Assembly: GCA_023266215.1 (NCBI GenBank)
Contig: JAHFRQ010000006.1
Coordinates: 1-64,000, forward strand
DNA: 64,000 nucleotides
Origin: Gammaproteobacteria bacterium
Lineage (GTDB): Bacteria; Pseudomonadota; Gammaproteobacteria; Coxiellales; Coxiellaceae
Reading direction: 5' to 3'
This document shows positions 25,167 through 34,017 of this stretch, one piece after another. The translations under genes and the position numbers were made by a program. The notes beneath the pieces were generated by a model, which did not search any database, was not told the origin of the DNA, and saw only the letters and a list, made by a program, of their open reading frames with translations. Position 1 is the stretch's first letter. The number at the start of each line of letters is the position of its first letter.

Positions 25167-25954
25167 TGATACAAAGAATAATCGAGTTGATTAAAAATAA
25201 AAAAGATGAGTTCTCAAAAAAACATCATTTAATTGTAGAAGGTATTGAGAAAGCGAAAGTCACGCCGCATGATTATTTTACCCTCGCCAAAAACTGGGCT
25301 GATGATTTTTATGTTGTCATTGAAGCCTCTCGCAATCGATGGAAGGCGCTATGCTTATGGATTTTAACACCAATTTTAATTCTGCTATTAATTTTAATCA
25401 CATTGTTAGTGCCTATTCAAAAAATAACACCTCTTGTGATTAATCATTATCAAGACGGGCAGACTATTGTAACACCATTTTCAAAAAAATATGCACCAAC
25501 TGATCAGGCGCAAGTGGAAAGCGATATTGCAAGGTATGTAAGCTTTAGAGAATCCTATAGCGCAGACACGTATGATTATAGTTATCGATTAATTAATTTA
25601 ATGTCAGCATTAACTGTTGCTAATGCATTTAATCAATTACAAAACGTTCAAAATAAAAATTCCCCCATTAATTTATTGGGCAATAAGGGCTATCAAAGTG
25701 TCAAAATTGAAAGCATTTCATTTTTAGACAATGAAAATAAAAATAACAAAATGGACAGCCATCATAGAAATTTAGCGCAAGTTAATTTTGTTGTGACAAC
25801 CTTTGATAAGGAAAGCGCAAAGGAAGTAACCACGCCTCTAACAGCGCTTTTATCCTGGACTTACGCAGGGACACCTAATGACCCATCTGATCGTTGGATG
25901 GATTGGAATGGTTTTAAAGTTGAAAGTTATGTCATAGAAGAAAGAAATAGCTAG
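25166..25954 (+). CDS. virB8: VirB8 inner membrane assembly factor
   Basis: 262 aa: a ~60-residue cytoplasmic N-terminus, one membrane segment (about 61-84), then a periplasmic NTF2-like VirB8 domain with VESDIARYVSFRESYSADTY and a closing NPxG-like region (DPSDRWMDWNGFKVESY). VirB8 nucleates assembly between inner and outer membrane complexes. Confidence 0.87.
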   Translation: MIQRIIELIKNKKDEFSKKHHLIVEGIEKAKVTPHDYFTLAKNWADDFYVVIEASRNRWKALCLWILTPILILLLILITLLVPIQKITPLVINHYQDGQTIVTPFSKKYAPTDQAQVESDIARYVSFRESYSADTYDYSYRLINLMSALTVANAFNQLQNVQNKNSPINLLGNKGYQSVKIESISFLDNENKNNKMDSHHRNLAQVNFVVTTFDKESAKEVTTPLTALLSWTYAGTPNDPSDRWMDWNGFKVESYVIEERNS

Positions 25955-25981
25955 TTTTAATAAAATGAGGTTTTAAAAAAA

Positions 25982-26788
25982 ATGAAGAAAATATTATTAG
26001 CAACCTGTTTTTTAATCAGTGTTTTTGTCAATGCCGCTAGCGCCACAGAAAATACAAGGCCGCTTTCAACAGATAGTCGTATTAAGACAGTGGCCTATCA
26101 GCAAAATAATGTCGTTCCAATCTATGGTAATACTTTTATTACAACCCAAATTATTTTAGGATCCAATGAAAAGATTATTGATATTCAAGGCGGAGACGCA
26201 GATGCTTGGACAGTGAACGTCAGTAAAATGATTCCCAATGTTTTAAATATTAAACCCACCGTTTTAGGATCCAACACCGATATTATTGTCTCAAGTATGG
26301 ATGATACTGGAAAAGTCAGGCGCTATTTTTTTCATCTAAAGAGCAACAAGGTGCTGGATATCTCAAGTCAAAGCAATAATTTGAATCAAACTTATGCTGT
26401 TCAATTTGTTTACCCAAATGAAGAGCGTCAAAAATTACTCTCAGAATTAAATTATGAAAGTCTTCAAAAGAAAGCCATTTTAAATGCATCGCAAAACCCT
26501 AAAAATTATAACTGGGATTATAGCTTTAATGGCTCAAAATCGATTATGCCTTTACATGTATTTGACGACGGAAAGTTTACCTATTTGCAGCTTCGTGATA
26601 ATCAAGATATTCCAGCTGTATTTGCGGTAAATAATGCAAAAGGCGCGGAATCCGTCGTTAATTTTAGACAAGTAGGTAATTATCTTGTCATAGAGCAAGT
26701 AGCGCCACAATTGACATTAAGAGACGGAAAATATCAGGTGGCGAGCCTTTTTAATAACCCATTAATATCAAAAATAAACAGAAACTGA
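25982..26788 (+). CDS. virB9: VirB9/CagX outer core protein
   Basis: 268 aa with a signal peptide (MKKILLATCFLISVFVNAASA). N-terminal and C-terminal domains match VirB9: DSRIKTVAYQQNNVVPIYG, DADAWTVNVSK, NYNWDYSF, and MPLHVFDDGKFTYLQL. With VirB7 and VirB10 it builds the core complex across the periplasm. Confidence 0.9.
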   Translation: MKKILLATCFLISVFVNAASATENTRPLSTDSRIKTVAYQQNNVVPIYGNTFITTQIILGSNEKIIDIQGGDADAWTVNVSKMIPNVLNIKPTVLGSNTDIIVSSMDDTGKVRRYFFHLKSNKVLDISSQSNNLNQTYAVQFVYPNEERQKLLSELNYESLQKKAILNASQNPKNYNWDYSFNGSKSIMPLHVFDDGKFTYLQLRDNQDIPAVFAVNNAKGAESVVNFRQVGNYLVIEQVAPQLTLRDGKYQVASLFNNPLISKINRN

Positions 26789-26795
26789 GGTTGGT

Positions 26796-27920
26796 ATGAG
26801 TGATGATAATACAAGAGAAAATAAGAAAGCTGATTTAGATCAAGATCAATCAGTTGCAAATTGGTCAAAAGTCAGCATTAAAAAAAATAATAACTGGATG
26901 ATGAGCAAAACAGTTTGGATTACAGCAGCTGTTGTCCTACTTATTTTTATTGCGATGTTAAGCTCTCATCAAAATCAGAAATTAAAGAGCCAACAGGAAG
27001 GGCAGGCATCTTTTGCAATCAAAACAGATGACAGCGAATTACAAAGTAATATCGCGCGCTTAAAAAGCATGCAGCAGGCAGTAGAAAAACAAGCAAAGTC
27101 ACTTGCCATTCTCCCAAATCAAAATTTACCTGCTTCAAAAGAAATCATTGCAAGACAAAATGCGCCAACGAGTATGTACCAGATTTCAGCTAATACAAAT
27201 CAGATCAGCACAGTAACTCAAGCAGCCTCTCTAACTTCTGGGGCTTCTGCAACCCTCGCACCTACTTTTGCTGGCAATAATACGTTTGCAGCTTTTGGCA
27301 ATCAAGCAATGGTTTCAACCGCGGTTGCAGCACAAAAAATTGCGCATCCTGACTACACTATTGCCAGCGGTGAATTTTTACATGCTGTTTTAGAAACCGC
27401 GATTAATTCTGATTTACCAGGTGAAATAAGAGCCGTAGTTTCAGAACCTGTTTATGCCTATGTGGGGGAAACTCCTTTAATTCCTGCAGGCAGCAGATTA
27501 ATCGGGCAGTATTCATCCAGCGTGACTGAAGGTCAAAACAGAGTCTTTGTTATTTGGAATCGCGTGATTTTACCTAGCGGCATTTCTGCTCAATTAAATA
27601 GTCCAGGTGAAGATGCATTAGGCGTTGCAGGAGAGGCGGCTGATGATGTTAACACCCACTTTTTTACGCGATTTGGAGAAGCAAGCTTGCTCTCGATTAT
27701 TGGCGCAGGTGTGTCTAACGCAGGAGTTAGTAACACTGATCAATATAATTCAGCAGCACAATATCGCATGGCAATCTCTCAGTCTTTTCAACAATCAGCG
27801 GGTAATTCATTGCAAGAAACACTGCCAATGAAGGCTACTTTAAGTATCGATCAAGGCGCTGCGATTAATGTTTTTGTCGCACATGACATTGACTTTGATG
27901 GCGTATTAAATCATGGATAG
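26796..27920 (+). CDS. virB10: VirB10/TrbI core complex protein
   Basis: 374 aa: a short cytoplasmic N-terminus, a membrane segment at about 40-55, a Gln/Ala-rich periplasmic linker, and a C-terminal TrbI beta-barrel domain (LLETAINSDLPGEI-like: LHAVLETAINSDLPGEIRA, IPAGSRLIGQY, RVFVIWNRVILPSG). Ends overlap the next gene by 8 bases. It senses ATP use and opens the outer membrane channel. Confidence 0.91.
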   Translation: MSDDNTRENKKADLDQDQSVANWSKVSIKKNNNWMMSKTVWITAAVVLLIFIAMLSSHQNQKLKSQQEGQASFAIKTDDSELQSNIARLKSMQQAVEKQAKSLAILPNQNLPASKEIIARQNAPTSMYQISANTNQISTVTQAASLTSGASATLAPTFAGNNTFAAFGNQAMVSTAVAAQKIAHPDYTIASGEFLHAVLETAINSDLPGEIRAVVSEPVYAYVGETPLIPAGSRLIGQYSSSVTEGQNRVFVIWNRVILPSGISAQLNSPGEDALGVAGEAADDVNTHFFTRFGEASLLSIIGAGVSNAGVSNTDQYNSAAQYRMAISQSFQQSAGNSLQETLPMKATLSIDQGAAINVFVAHDIDFDGVLNHG

Positions 27921-28929
27921 CGCAAAATACGCGGCTTTTTCAGAGGGACTTTTAGCGCCACTTTTACCTTGGTTTTTGGATGCTGAGGTTTCTGAAATTA
28001 TGCTAAATCGCCCCAAAGAAATTATTATTGAAAAGCAGGGCAGAATGAAAAAAGTTGATTTGCCAGAATTGAATGAAAACATGCTAAATAATTTATTTCA
28101 ATTAATAGCCAACGAAAATAACCAAGAAATATCAGAGAAAAAACCGTTGCTCTCAGGAAGTCTATTAGACGGCTCGCGCATTCAGCTTGTTAAATCACCA
28201 ACGTCACAATACGATGCCTTTTCAATCAGACGTCAAGTTGTTAAAAATTTCGGTCTAAACGATTATAAGAAAAGTAATTTTTATCAAAAAGCAAAAGCAT
28301 TTGATATTAATACACAATCCTATGACGCACTGCCTGATTCTGAAAAAGAGCTTATTACTTTATTTTATCTAAAAAATTGGGATGAGTTTATTAAGCGCGC
28401 CATTTTATTTAGAAAAAACATAGTAATTTCAGGCGGCACTTCAAGTGGCAAAACAACCTACTTAAATGCTTGTTTGTCTGAAATTGATTTAAACGACCGG
28501 GTAATTATTTTAGAAGATACGCGAGAAATTAATATTGCTCATCACAATAAATTAAATCTTTTGGTAACTCAAAACGATCAAGGATTATCAAAAGTGTCTA
28601 TGCAGGATCTAGTCCAGTGCACCTTAAGACTGCGTCCTGATCGCATTATTATGGGTGAAATAAGAGGTCGTGAAATCATGGATTTTGTAAGCGCCTCCTC
28701 AACAGGGCACGAAGGGTCAATGACGACTATTCACGCCAATAACCCTAAAATTGCATTTATGCGTATGACACAGATGTATAAATTAAATAATGTGCCTTCC
28801 ATGAGTGACGCTGACATTATGCAGGAATTAAAAGAAGTGATTGATATTATTATTCAAATTAATAAAACAACAAAAGGGCGGCTTGCGCACAGTATTTATT
28901 ATAAATATATGCATTTAAAGCCAAAATAA
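27913..28929 (+). CDS. virB11: VirB11 secretion ATPase
   Basis: 338 aa. Walker A GGTSSGKTT is at 174-182; Asp box VIILEDTREI, Walker B RIIMGEIRGRE and His box HEGSMTTIHANNP follow in the family order. A hexameric ATPase that switches the machine between pilus assembly and DNA transfer. Confidence 0.93.
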   Translation: MDSAKYAAFSEGLLAPLLPWFLDAEVSEIMLNRPKEIIIEKQGRMKKVDLPELNENMLNNLFQLIANENNQEISEKKPLLSGSLLDGSRIQLVKSPTSQYDAFSIRRQVVKNFGLNDYKKSNFYQKAKAFDINTQSYDALPDSEKELITLFYLKNWDEFIKRAILFRKNIVISGGTSSGKTTYLNACLSEIDLNDRVIILEDTREINIAHHNKLNLLVTQNDQGLSKVSMQDLVQCTLRLRPDRIIMGEIRGREIMDFVSASSTGHEGSMTTIHANNPKIAFMRMTQMYKLNNVPSMSDADIMQELKEVIDIIIQINKTTKGRLAHSIYYKYMHLKPK

Positions 28930-28939
28930 TGACAACACC

Positions 28940-30751
28940 ATGAAAATTAAAAATAGTATAAATAATAATTTTTTTCCTGTCGGTATCAATAGATGGGTTG
29001 CATTTATTGTACTCAAGATTTTTTTTATGTTGATATTATCCATTTGGCTTGGGTTAATATTTTTTAAATTTGATGTAAAATTAGAATTTACGCCTTTACC
29101 ATGGCAAATTATTAAAATAATAGAGGCGGTTAAAGATAACCCACCTATTTTAGGAAAATTGTTTTTTTGTTTATTAGGCAGCATCACATTTTTTGCCGCA
29201 TTGATTTTTTTTAAAATACTTAAAAAATATCATCCCGATAAAAAAATATTGGGGGATGCGCATTTTGCAAGCGCATTAGAAATTAAAAAAGCAGGATTTT
29301 TTGATGCAGAAGGCGTTATTGTCGGAAAATCATGGGGCAAGCCTTTAAAAGCCGCGGGTTTTGAGCATGTACTAGCGTTTGCGCCTGCAGGATCCGGTAA
29401 AACCACATCGATTGCCATTCCCAATTTATTAACGTGGCGCGAATCTTGCGTTGTTAATGATCCAAAATATGAGCTATTTGAAACAACGAGCGGCTACCGT
29501 GAAAATACTTTAAAAAATAAAATTTTTTGTTTTGCACCAACTCGTCGCAAAACACATCGATATAATCCACTTCAGTTTATATCAAAAGACCCATTTAAAA
29601 GAATTGGCGAGATTCAATTAATAGGGCATGTGATTATCCCCAATGGCGCGGGTGAGCCCATTTGGACCCAGTCATCCCGCGAATTATTTTTGAGTCTAGT
29701 TTTGTATTTACTAGATACTAAAGATAAAAAAGCAACGCTTCCTGAAATTTATAATCTATCCAAACAACACCACTTTAACGAATGGTTAACGGATTTAATT
29801 GAAAACACGGATCACCTTGATCCAGAATGTTACCGCAATATCAGTAGTTACCTAAACACCGCTGAAAAAACAAGAGCCAGCATTATTAAAACATTTACGG
29901 GCTATTTAGAGATTTTTGCCAATCCCATTATTAATGCCGCAGTCTCTGATAGTGATTTTGATCTGCGTAATCTGCGATCCGAAAAAATAACCATTTACAT
30001 TGGTTTTTCTGAAAATGAAAAGGAGATGATCTCTCCTCTTTTAACTATTTTCTGGCAGCAGTTAATTTCATTCATGACTGAAAAAACGCCCAATACAGCA
30101 ACAGAACCCTATGCGCTGCTTTGCTTGATGGAAGAATTTTCGGTTTTAGGGCGTCTTGTTAATCTTAAAAGTTCACTTAAAATATTGCGCGCCTATCGTG
30201 TACGCGTTTTAATTATAATCCAATATTTATCACAAATAGGTGAGTACTATTCACAGGCTGAAACAGAAGCGTTTAAGAACATTAAGACAAAAATCAGCTT
30301 TGCTCTAGATAGCATTGTCGATGCAGAATATGTGAGTAAAATTTTAGGTATGCAAACAAAACGTATTAGAAATAAAAGCGCAACATCGGGATTAAATAAT
30401 TCGAGCACATCGCACAGTGATCAATTGCAATCTGTGCCCTTGATGCGCGCCGATGAAATTTTACGATTAAAACCTAATCAAGCTATTATTATTCGCACTG
30501 GTTTTGCGCCGGTTTTTGCAAAGCAATATCGATGGTACAAAGAAGATGCATTAAAATATTTACCTTGCGGGCAGGCTTTTATCCCAGAGCAAATGCCTAT
30601 GATAGTACCATTTGAAAAATCACTTCAAAAAAATAAAGCAAATCAACACAACAAGGAGGTTCAAGACAATGAAATTGAAAAATTAAAAATTCAGGCAGAA
30701 TTTTTATCAGGCGCTGTTTTAAGTGCAATAAATTCTGATCATGCAAATTAA
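28940..30751 (+). CDS. virD4: VirD4/TraG type IV coupling protein
   Basis: 603 aa with two N-terminal membrane segments (about 14-38 and 70-92), Walker A APAGSGKTTS at about 148-157, and Walker B LLCLMEEFSVLG near 394-405, followed by ADEILRLKPNQAIII. It recruits the relaxosome (oriT plus relaxase at 35608-38425) to the VirB channel. Located 10 bases after virB11 in the same operon. Confidence 0.93.
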   Translation: MKIKNSINNNFFPVGINRWVAFIVLKIFFMLILSIWLGLIFFKFDVKLEFTPLPWQIIKIIEAVKDNPPILGKLFFCLLGSITFFAALIFFKILKKYHPDKKILGDAHFASALEIKKAGFFDAEGVIVGKSWGKPLKAAGFEHVLAFAPAGSGKTTSIAIPNLLTWRESCVVNDPKYELFETTSGYRENTLKNKIFCFAPTRRKTHRYNPLQFISKDPFKRIGEIQLIGHVIIPNGAGEPIWTQSSRELFLSLVLYLLDTKDKKATLPEIYNLSKQHHFNEWLTDLIENTDHLDPECYRNISSYLNTAEKTRASIIKTFTGYLEIFANPIINAAVSDSDFDLRNLRSEKITIYIGFSENEKEMISPLLTIFWQQLISFMTEKTPNTATEPYALLCLMEEFSVLGRLVNLKSSLKILRAYRVRVLIIIQYLSQIGEYYSQAETEAFKNIKTKISFALDSIVDAEYVSKILGMQTKRIRNKSATSGLNNSSTSHSDQLQSVPLMRADEILRLKPNQAIIIRTGFAPVFAKQYRWYKEDALKYLPCGQAFIPEQMPMIVPFEKSLQKNKANQHNKEVQDNEIEKLKIQAEFLSGAVLSAINSDHAN

Positions 30752-30784
30752 TTTAAAAAAATTAAAAAATAAAGGGAACTTAAT

Positions 30785-31153
30785 ATGCAATACAACACAC
30801 TTTTTAAAAACACATTAATGACATTGTGCGTTTCATCAGCATTAATGCTAGCAGGATGTGCCACGTCTGATTTAAAAGAATTGGTGAGTAATGGCAATGC
30901 AACATCGATCACACAAAAAAAGCTAAATCCTATCTCTCCAACAAAAGTCGTCATTTATGATACCGCGCCAAAGCATTATAAATTAATTGGAAGGTTATCT
31001 GCTGATAATTATTCCATGATTGGCATGGAACATTCACAAGAATCTATTATGAGTGAGCTTAAAAAATTAGCAGCAGGGCTGGGTGCTAACGGCGTGATTC
31101 GTGTCCACCAAGGATTAACACAAACAACAGCTGAGGCGGTGCTGGTGAAGTAA
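30785..31153 (+). CDS. Lipoprotein at the end of the conjugation operon
   Basis: 122 aa with signal peptide and lipobox LAGC at about 22-25. The mature part (PTKVVIYDTAPKHYKLIGRL ... KLAAGLGANGVIRV) resembles small alpha/beta lipoproteins of the YbjQ/DUF4156 type by its GANGVI motif, though I cannot fix the family. It closes the virB-virD4 operon. A 13-codon copy of its 3' end (LTQTTGEAVLVK) recurs at 33834-33872, evidence for a duplication. Confidence 0.75.
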   Translation: MQYNTLFKNTLMTLCVSSALMLAGCATSDLKELVSNGNATSITQKKLNPISPTKVVIYDTAPKHYKLIGRLSADNYSMIGMEHSQESIMSELKKLAAGLGANGVIRVHQGLTQTTAEAVLVK

Positions 31154-31165
31154 CAGATTATGCTT

Positions 31166-31192
31166 TGGCAACCAAGCGTTGTTTGGTTGCCA
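31166..31192 (+). terminator. Hairpin after the conjugation operon
   Basis: TGGCAACCAA and TTGGTTGCCA form a perfect 10-bp stem with a 7-base loop, 12 bases past the lipoprotein stop and just before the convergent AbiEii stop. No strong T-run follows, so it is a probable but not classical terminator. Confidence 0.6.
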
Positions 31193-31203
31193 TAAAAGGT
31201 ACG

Positions 31204-32139
31204 TCACAATTCTAAAATATTCTTAAGTTTTGACAGCATATCGGCATGTTTTTTCTTATCCATTTTTTTAATATTAATTAGTTTCCATTGAACAGCAGGT
31301 AATTTATCAATATTCTTAAATGGCAATAAGGAATAATCTGGATTACCTGATTTAACAGATAATATGAAATTTCTTTCATCCTTTGATAAATCCTTTTGAA
31401 TGATTTTAATTAAAGTCTTTCTTGTTTCTAGCAAAGTATCTAACGACACTTCCTGCTCTGTCATATTTAAAAACTCATTTTTATAAATGGTAGAAATATC
31501 AATTAAATTTGGGTTTAACAGCTCCTGCATGGGCCGTGGGGAACAAATGAGATACACAACAAAGGCCTGTCTAATGTCATCAGTAATACCTTCATTGCTT
31601 AGCAATTCTTTAACATCAAAAAAATCTCTAGGGTGCTGCCTGGCAAGTGCCGCGCAAATTTTTCCCGCATAAATTTCAGATCGTGCTAGCACAGGAATTT
31701 CTTTGACACTAAAGGCAAACTGTTTCTCGATAGATTTTTTTAAATTCATTTTTTCTGGTAAAAATAAACTGCCTCGCATTATAAAATTTGGTTCTATTTT
31801 AATAGTTGTGTCATGATCAATAACCATTAATTTTTGTAAAATACCATCTTGTGTTTTTAACTCTTTTATTTTATAACGCGGGTTTCTCTTTGAAATTGAT
31901 TGTGACATTGCTCTTAATCCATTTTCAATCTCAAAAATCGCACTATTTCTATCCATGTATTTTAAAAATGTTAGATCAATATCAACCGATAATCTTGGCA
32001 AATCACGAATAAAGAAATTGATTGCTGTCCCACCTTTTAGTGCAAAATTATCTTGATCACGTAACACAGGCAAGCAATCTAATAATAAATTAACTTGTGA
32101 AACATATTGTTCTTTATTCACGAGAGATTTCATCCTCAT
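31204..32139 (-). CDS. abiEii: AbiEii-type nucleotidyltransferase toxin
   Basis: 311 aa. FALKGGTAINFFIRD (about 31-45) carries the GG-T motif and LSVDIDLTFLKY (about 49-60) the D-x-D pair of the AbiEii/MNT fold; later come RSEIYAGKICAALARQHPRDFFDVKEL, the usual second conserved region. In AbiE systems this enzyme blocks growth when not neutralised, acting as a bacteriostatic toxin and phage abortive infection factor. It overlaps the AbiEi gene by 26 bases (28 to the annotated start). It occupies the first cargo slot between the lipoprotein and a relaxase remnant. Confidence 0.88.
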   Translation of the reverse strand: MRMKSLVNKEQYVSQVNLLLDCLPVLRDQDNFALKGGTAINFFIRDLPRLSVDIDLTFLKYMDRNSAIFEIENGLRAMSQSISKRNPRYKIKELKTQDGILQKLMVIDHDTTIKIEPNFIMRGSLFLPEKMNLKKSIEKQFAFSVKEIPVLARSEIYAGKICAALARQHPRDFFDVKELLSNEGITDDIRQAFVVYLICSPRPMQELLNPNLIDISTIYKNEFLNMTEQEVSLDTLLETRKTLIKIIQKDLSKDERNFILSVKSGNPDYSLLPFKNIDKLPAVQWKLINIKKMDKKKHADMLSKLKNILEL

Positions 32140-32899
32140 CTTTTTCAGGTAGACTTAACATCCATTTTTTGTTATAGCGGCCACCATTTCCGATGACACG
32201 ATTTCCAGAGCCTATTTTTATCAAACTTAAGTTTAATTTATCAAAGCAAGATAAGCGATGCTTTTCTGCTAAATATAAAAACAAACGTTTTACTTTAATT
32301 AAGGTACATGATTCCAATAATGACTGAACAACATCACTTCTTAACCTGTCTAAAAATTCCATTAATTCATTTGCATGTTCAAATGTGATTTTATCGGGCA
32401 CTAACGATAAAACTTCTAAGATAGCGCGCTCTGGAGAGGAAACCGTAATTTCGACATTACCAACAATTTTTTTGGATAACCCCAGTTTTTTATTAAATAA
32501 TGTTTTTTGTTCAAAAGAGGAATTTTCAAACGATCCTATAAACCATGCTGGCAGGCGTATGTTTTGCTTTTCAGAGCGGTATAAATAAAAGTTTTGTATC
32601 AGATCATTTTTTGAAACGTATTGTGAAGCACCGTGTAGCGCTAGGGCGGTTAATCCACCTATGTGAACTGGCAAATTGAGTTGTGTTTGTAGCGTATTAA
32701 CCGCACCTTGCCATGTAAGCTCATCATTTAGTCTTGTATAAGCCCCATGACCTATTGGCTTTATCCAGCCATTTTTGCAATAGAGATTAACCAATTGTCT
32801 ATAATATCCATTACTTTTCAAATAGTTAGATGATAACGGGACACCACTTTGCCAATGGGTTAATAAAGCATTTAACTTTTTTTTATTTTGTCTACTCAT
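32114..32899 (-). CDS. abiEi: AbiEi-type antitoxin
   Basis: 261 aa from ATG 32899 (MSRQNKKKLNALLTHW). Winged helix at about 10-60 (GVPLSSNYLKSNGYYRQLVNLYCKNGWI ... GAYTR), then the AbiEi dimer/antitoxin core (IGGLTALALHGASQYV; SPERAILEVLSL). AbiEi represses the operon and counters AbiEii (type IV toxin-antitoxin). A TTG three codons upstream could be read as a start but the -10 box would then overlap it. The promoter leaves almost no leader. Confidence 0.88.
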   Translation of the reverse strand: MSRQNKKKLNALLTHWQSGVPLSSNYLKSNGYYRQLVNLYCKNGWIKPIGHGAYTRLNDELTWQGAVNTLQTQLNLPVHIGGLTALALHGASQYVSKNDLIQNFYLYRSEKQNIRLPAWFIGSFENSSFEQKTLFNKKLGLSKKIVGNVEITVSSPERAILEVLSLVPDKITFEHANELMEFLDRLRSDVVQSLLESCTLIKVKRLFLYLAEKHRLSCFDKLNLSLIKIGSGNRVIGNGGRYNKKWMLSLPEKDEDEISRE

Positions 32900-32907
32900 A
32901 ATTGACA

Positions 32908-32935
32908 ATTATAGTATATTTTAAACTAAAATCAA
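32908..32935 (-). promoter_or_regulatory. Promoter of abiE, probably giving a leaderless mRNA
   Basis: On the minus strand TTGATT (32935-32930) and TATAAT (32913-32908) with a 16-base spacer. The expected start point is within 2 or 3 bases of the abiEi ATG at 32899, and no Shine-Dalgarno sequence fits between them. Confidence 0.6.
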
Positions 32936-33136
32936 CAATTTGTTTATTAAAATTTAAAAGTGTCCATTTAAAATAGACTTTTATGATTAAGTTCATTATA
33001 TCAAGACGAAGCATGGGCAAGAAGATGGAGGCTGAGAAATGGTTTTGCGCATTACACGCAAAAATCAGTTATAACATATTGAAAATAATCATTAAATCAA
33101 TGAGATATATTATTCCTAATAAACAACTTTATTGTA

Positions 33137-33171
33137 TTTTGTCACGAACTATATTATAGAACGTGACAAAA
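33137..33171. repeat. 35-bp near-perfect palindrome
   Basis: TTTTGTCACG (33137-33146) and CGTGACAAAA (33162-33171) are perfect arms; the centre AACTATATTATAGAA is itself nearly symmetrical. The A/T runs are on the wrong sides for a terminator. It lies 8 bases beyond the stop of the relaxase remnant. It may be a protein-binding or recombination site. Confidence 0.65.
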
Positions 33172-33179
33172 TTAAGACA

Positions 33180-33599
33180 CTAACGCTCAATATCACGATC
33201 CTGATTTTTACCTTTTGATTTAATCACCGCGATTTTCTGATCAATCTCGACCATCTTTTTAGCCGCTTTTTTAGCATCAAACTGTTCTGCTGATTTTTTA
33301 ACGGTATCAATTGAAATATTATTTTTTAGAAGTGAGGTTTGATAATAATCGCTATTTTGAATTATTTTTTTAGCCAATGCGTTTTTATAATGGGTATTTT
33401 TAATTAAAGTTAAGTGATTTTTAGCGTGGTCGACTTCTTTTTTTGTTCCGCTATAAATTCTTGACCATTCTTTTCCAGTTGATCTGTGAAGATCTATAAA
33501 CTCTGCGACAATGCGCGCCGACTCTCTTTTTTCTTGTTTTGTGCGTATTTTTTCTTGATGGTTTTGAAGGGTCATGTAAGATTCATAATTGGTTAAAAA
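33180..33599 (-). pseudogene. Duplicated 3' end of the relaxase gene
   Basis: The segment 33273-33599 repeats 35731-36057 of the intact relaxase gene with only about three base differences, and the reading frame is the same (NYESYMTLQNHQEK ... SIDTVKKSAEQFDAKK). The extreme C-terminus (33180-33272) is related but diverged, and lacks a short block present in the intact gene. The homology ends abruptly at 33599 and the frame then runs as antisense of another gene fragment. It is a remnant with no relaxase or helicase domain left. Confidence 0.9.
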
Positions 33600-33837
33600 G
33601 CGCCTTAGATTTAAAGACTCAATCGGTGGACGTGCTATTGAAAAGAAAATTGCATTATCAGCAAGACAGCGCGAAATTTTGAATTTGTTATCTAAACAAG
33701 AATACAATAGTGCGCAAATTGTGAAAAAATTAAAAAATTCTCCTAGCCGAAGAATGATTCAACTTGAATTAACAGAATTAGAAAAATTACGACTGATTAA
33801 ACGAGAAGGAGAAAGTCGTTCGATAATTTGGGGTTGA
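33600..33837 (+). pseudogene. C-terminal winged-helix fragment of an unidentified gene
   Basis: The frame ends with LSARQREILNLLSKQEYNSA ... PSRRMIQLELTELEKLRLI ... RSIIWG, a winged-helix domain such as those that end Fic-family and AlbA_2-family proteins. The first two thirds of the parent gene are missing because homology to the relaxase 3' end begins right at its left border. The similar domain of the gene at 11538 is related in type but not the same sequence. Confidence 0.6.
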
Positions 33838-33872
33838 CGCAGACAACGGGTGAGGCTGTGTTGGTGAAGTAG
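33834..33872 (+). pseudogene. Remnant of the conjugation lipoprotein 3' end
   Basis: Thirteen codons, LTQTTGEAVLVK then TAG, match the last codons of the lipoprotein gene at 30785-31153 (LTQTTAEAVLVK, TAA) with one residue change and several silent changes. It is too short to function but marks the left border of the second cargo slot. Confidence 0.75.
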
Positions 33873-33902
33873 GAACATTTTTAAGGCAACACACTGAAAA
33901 TA

Positions 33903-33996
33903 CTGTTGTTCCCCTTATCGTTATGCTATAAAGGGAACAACAGATTTATAAATTCTCTTGTTCCCCTTATCGTTGTTCTATTAGGGGAACAACAAG
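33903..33996 (+). promoter_or_regulatory. Two similar stem-loops upstream of the ATPase gene
   Basis: Hairpin 1: CTGTTGTTCCCCTTAT pairs with ATAAAGGGAACAACAG (33903-33943, one mismatch, 9-base loop). Hairpin 2: CTTGTTCCCCTTAT pairs with ATTAGGGGAACAACAAG (33957-33996). Both loops begin with CGTT and the repeat period is 52 bases. They may be paired operators or a structured leader; the second ends 22 bases before the start codon. Confidence 0.7.
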
Positions 33997-34017
33997 ATTT
34001 TCAGTAAGGAAAAGCTG

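Noticed and set aside
33600-33707. 5' part of a 175-codon minus-strand frame joined to the relaxase remnant
   Set aside because: Its first ~36 codons are antisense to the winged-helix fragment; the real homology to the relaxase begins at 33599, so the full-length frame is an accident of the rearrangement.
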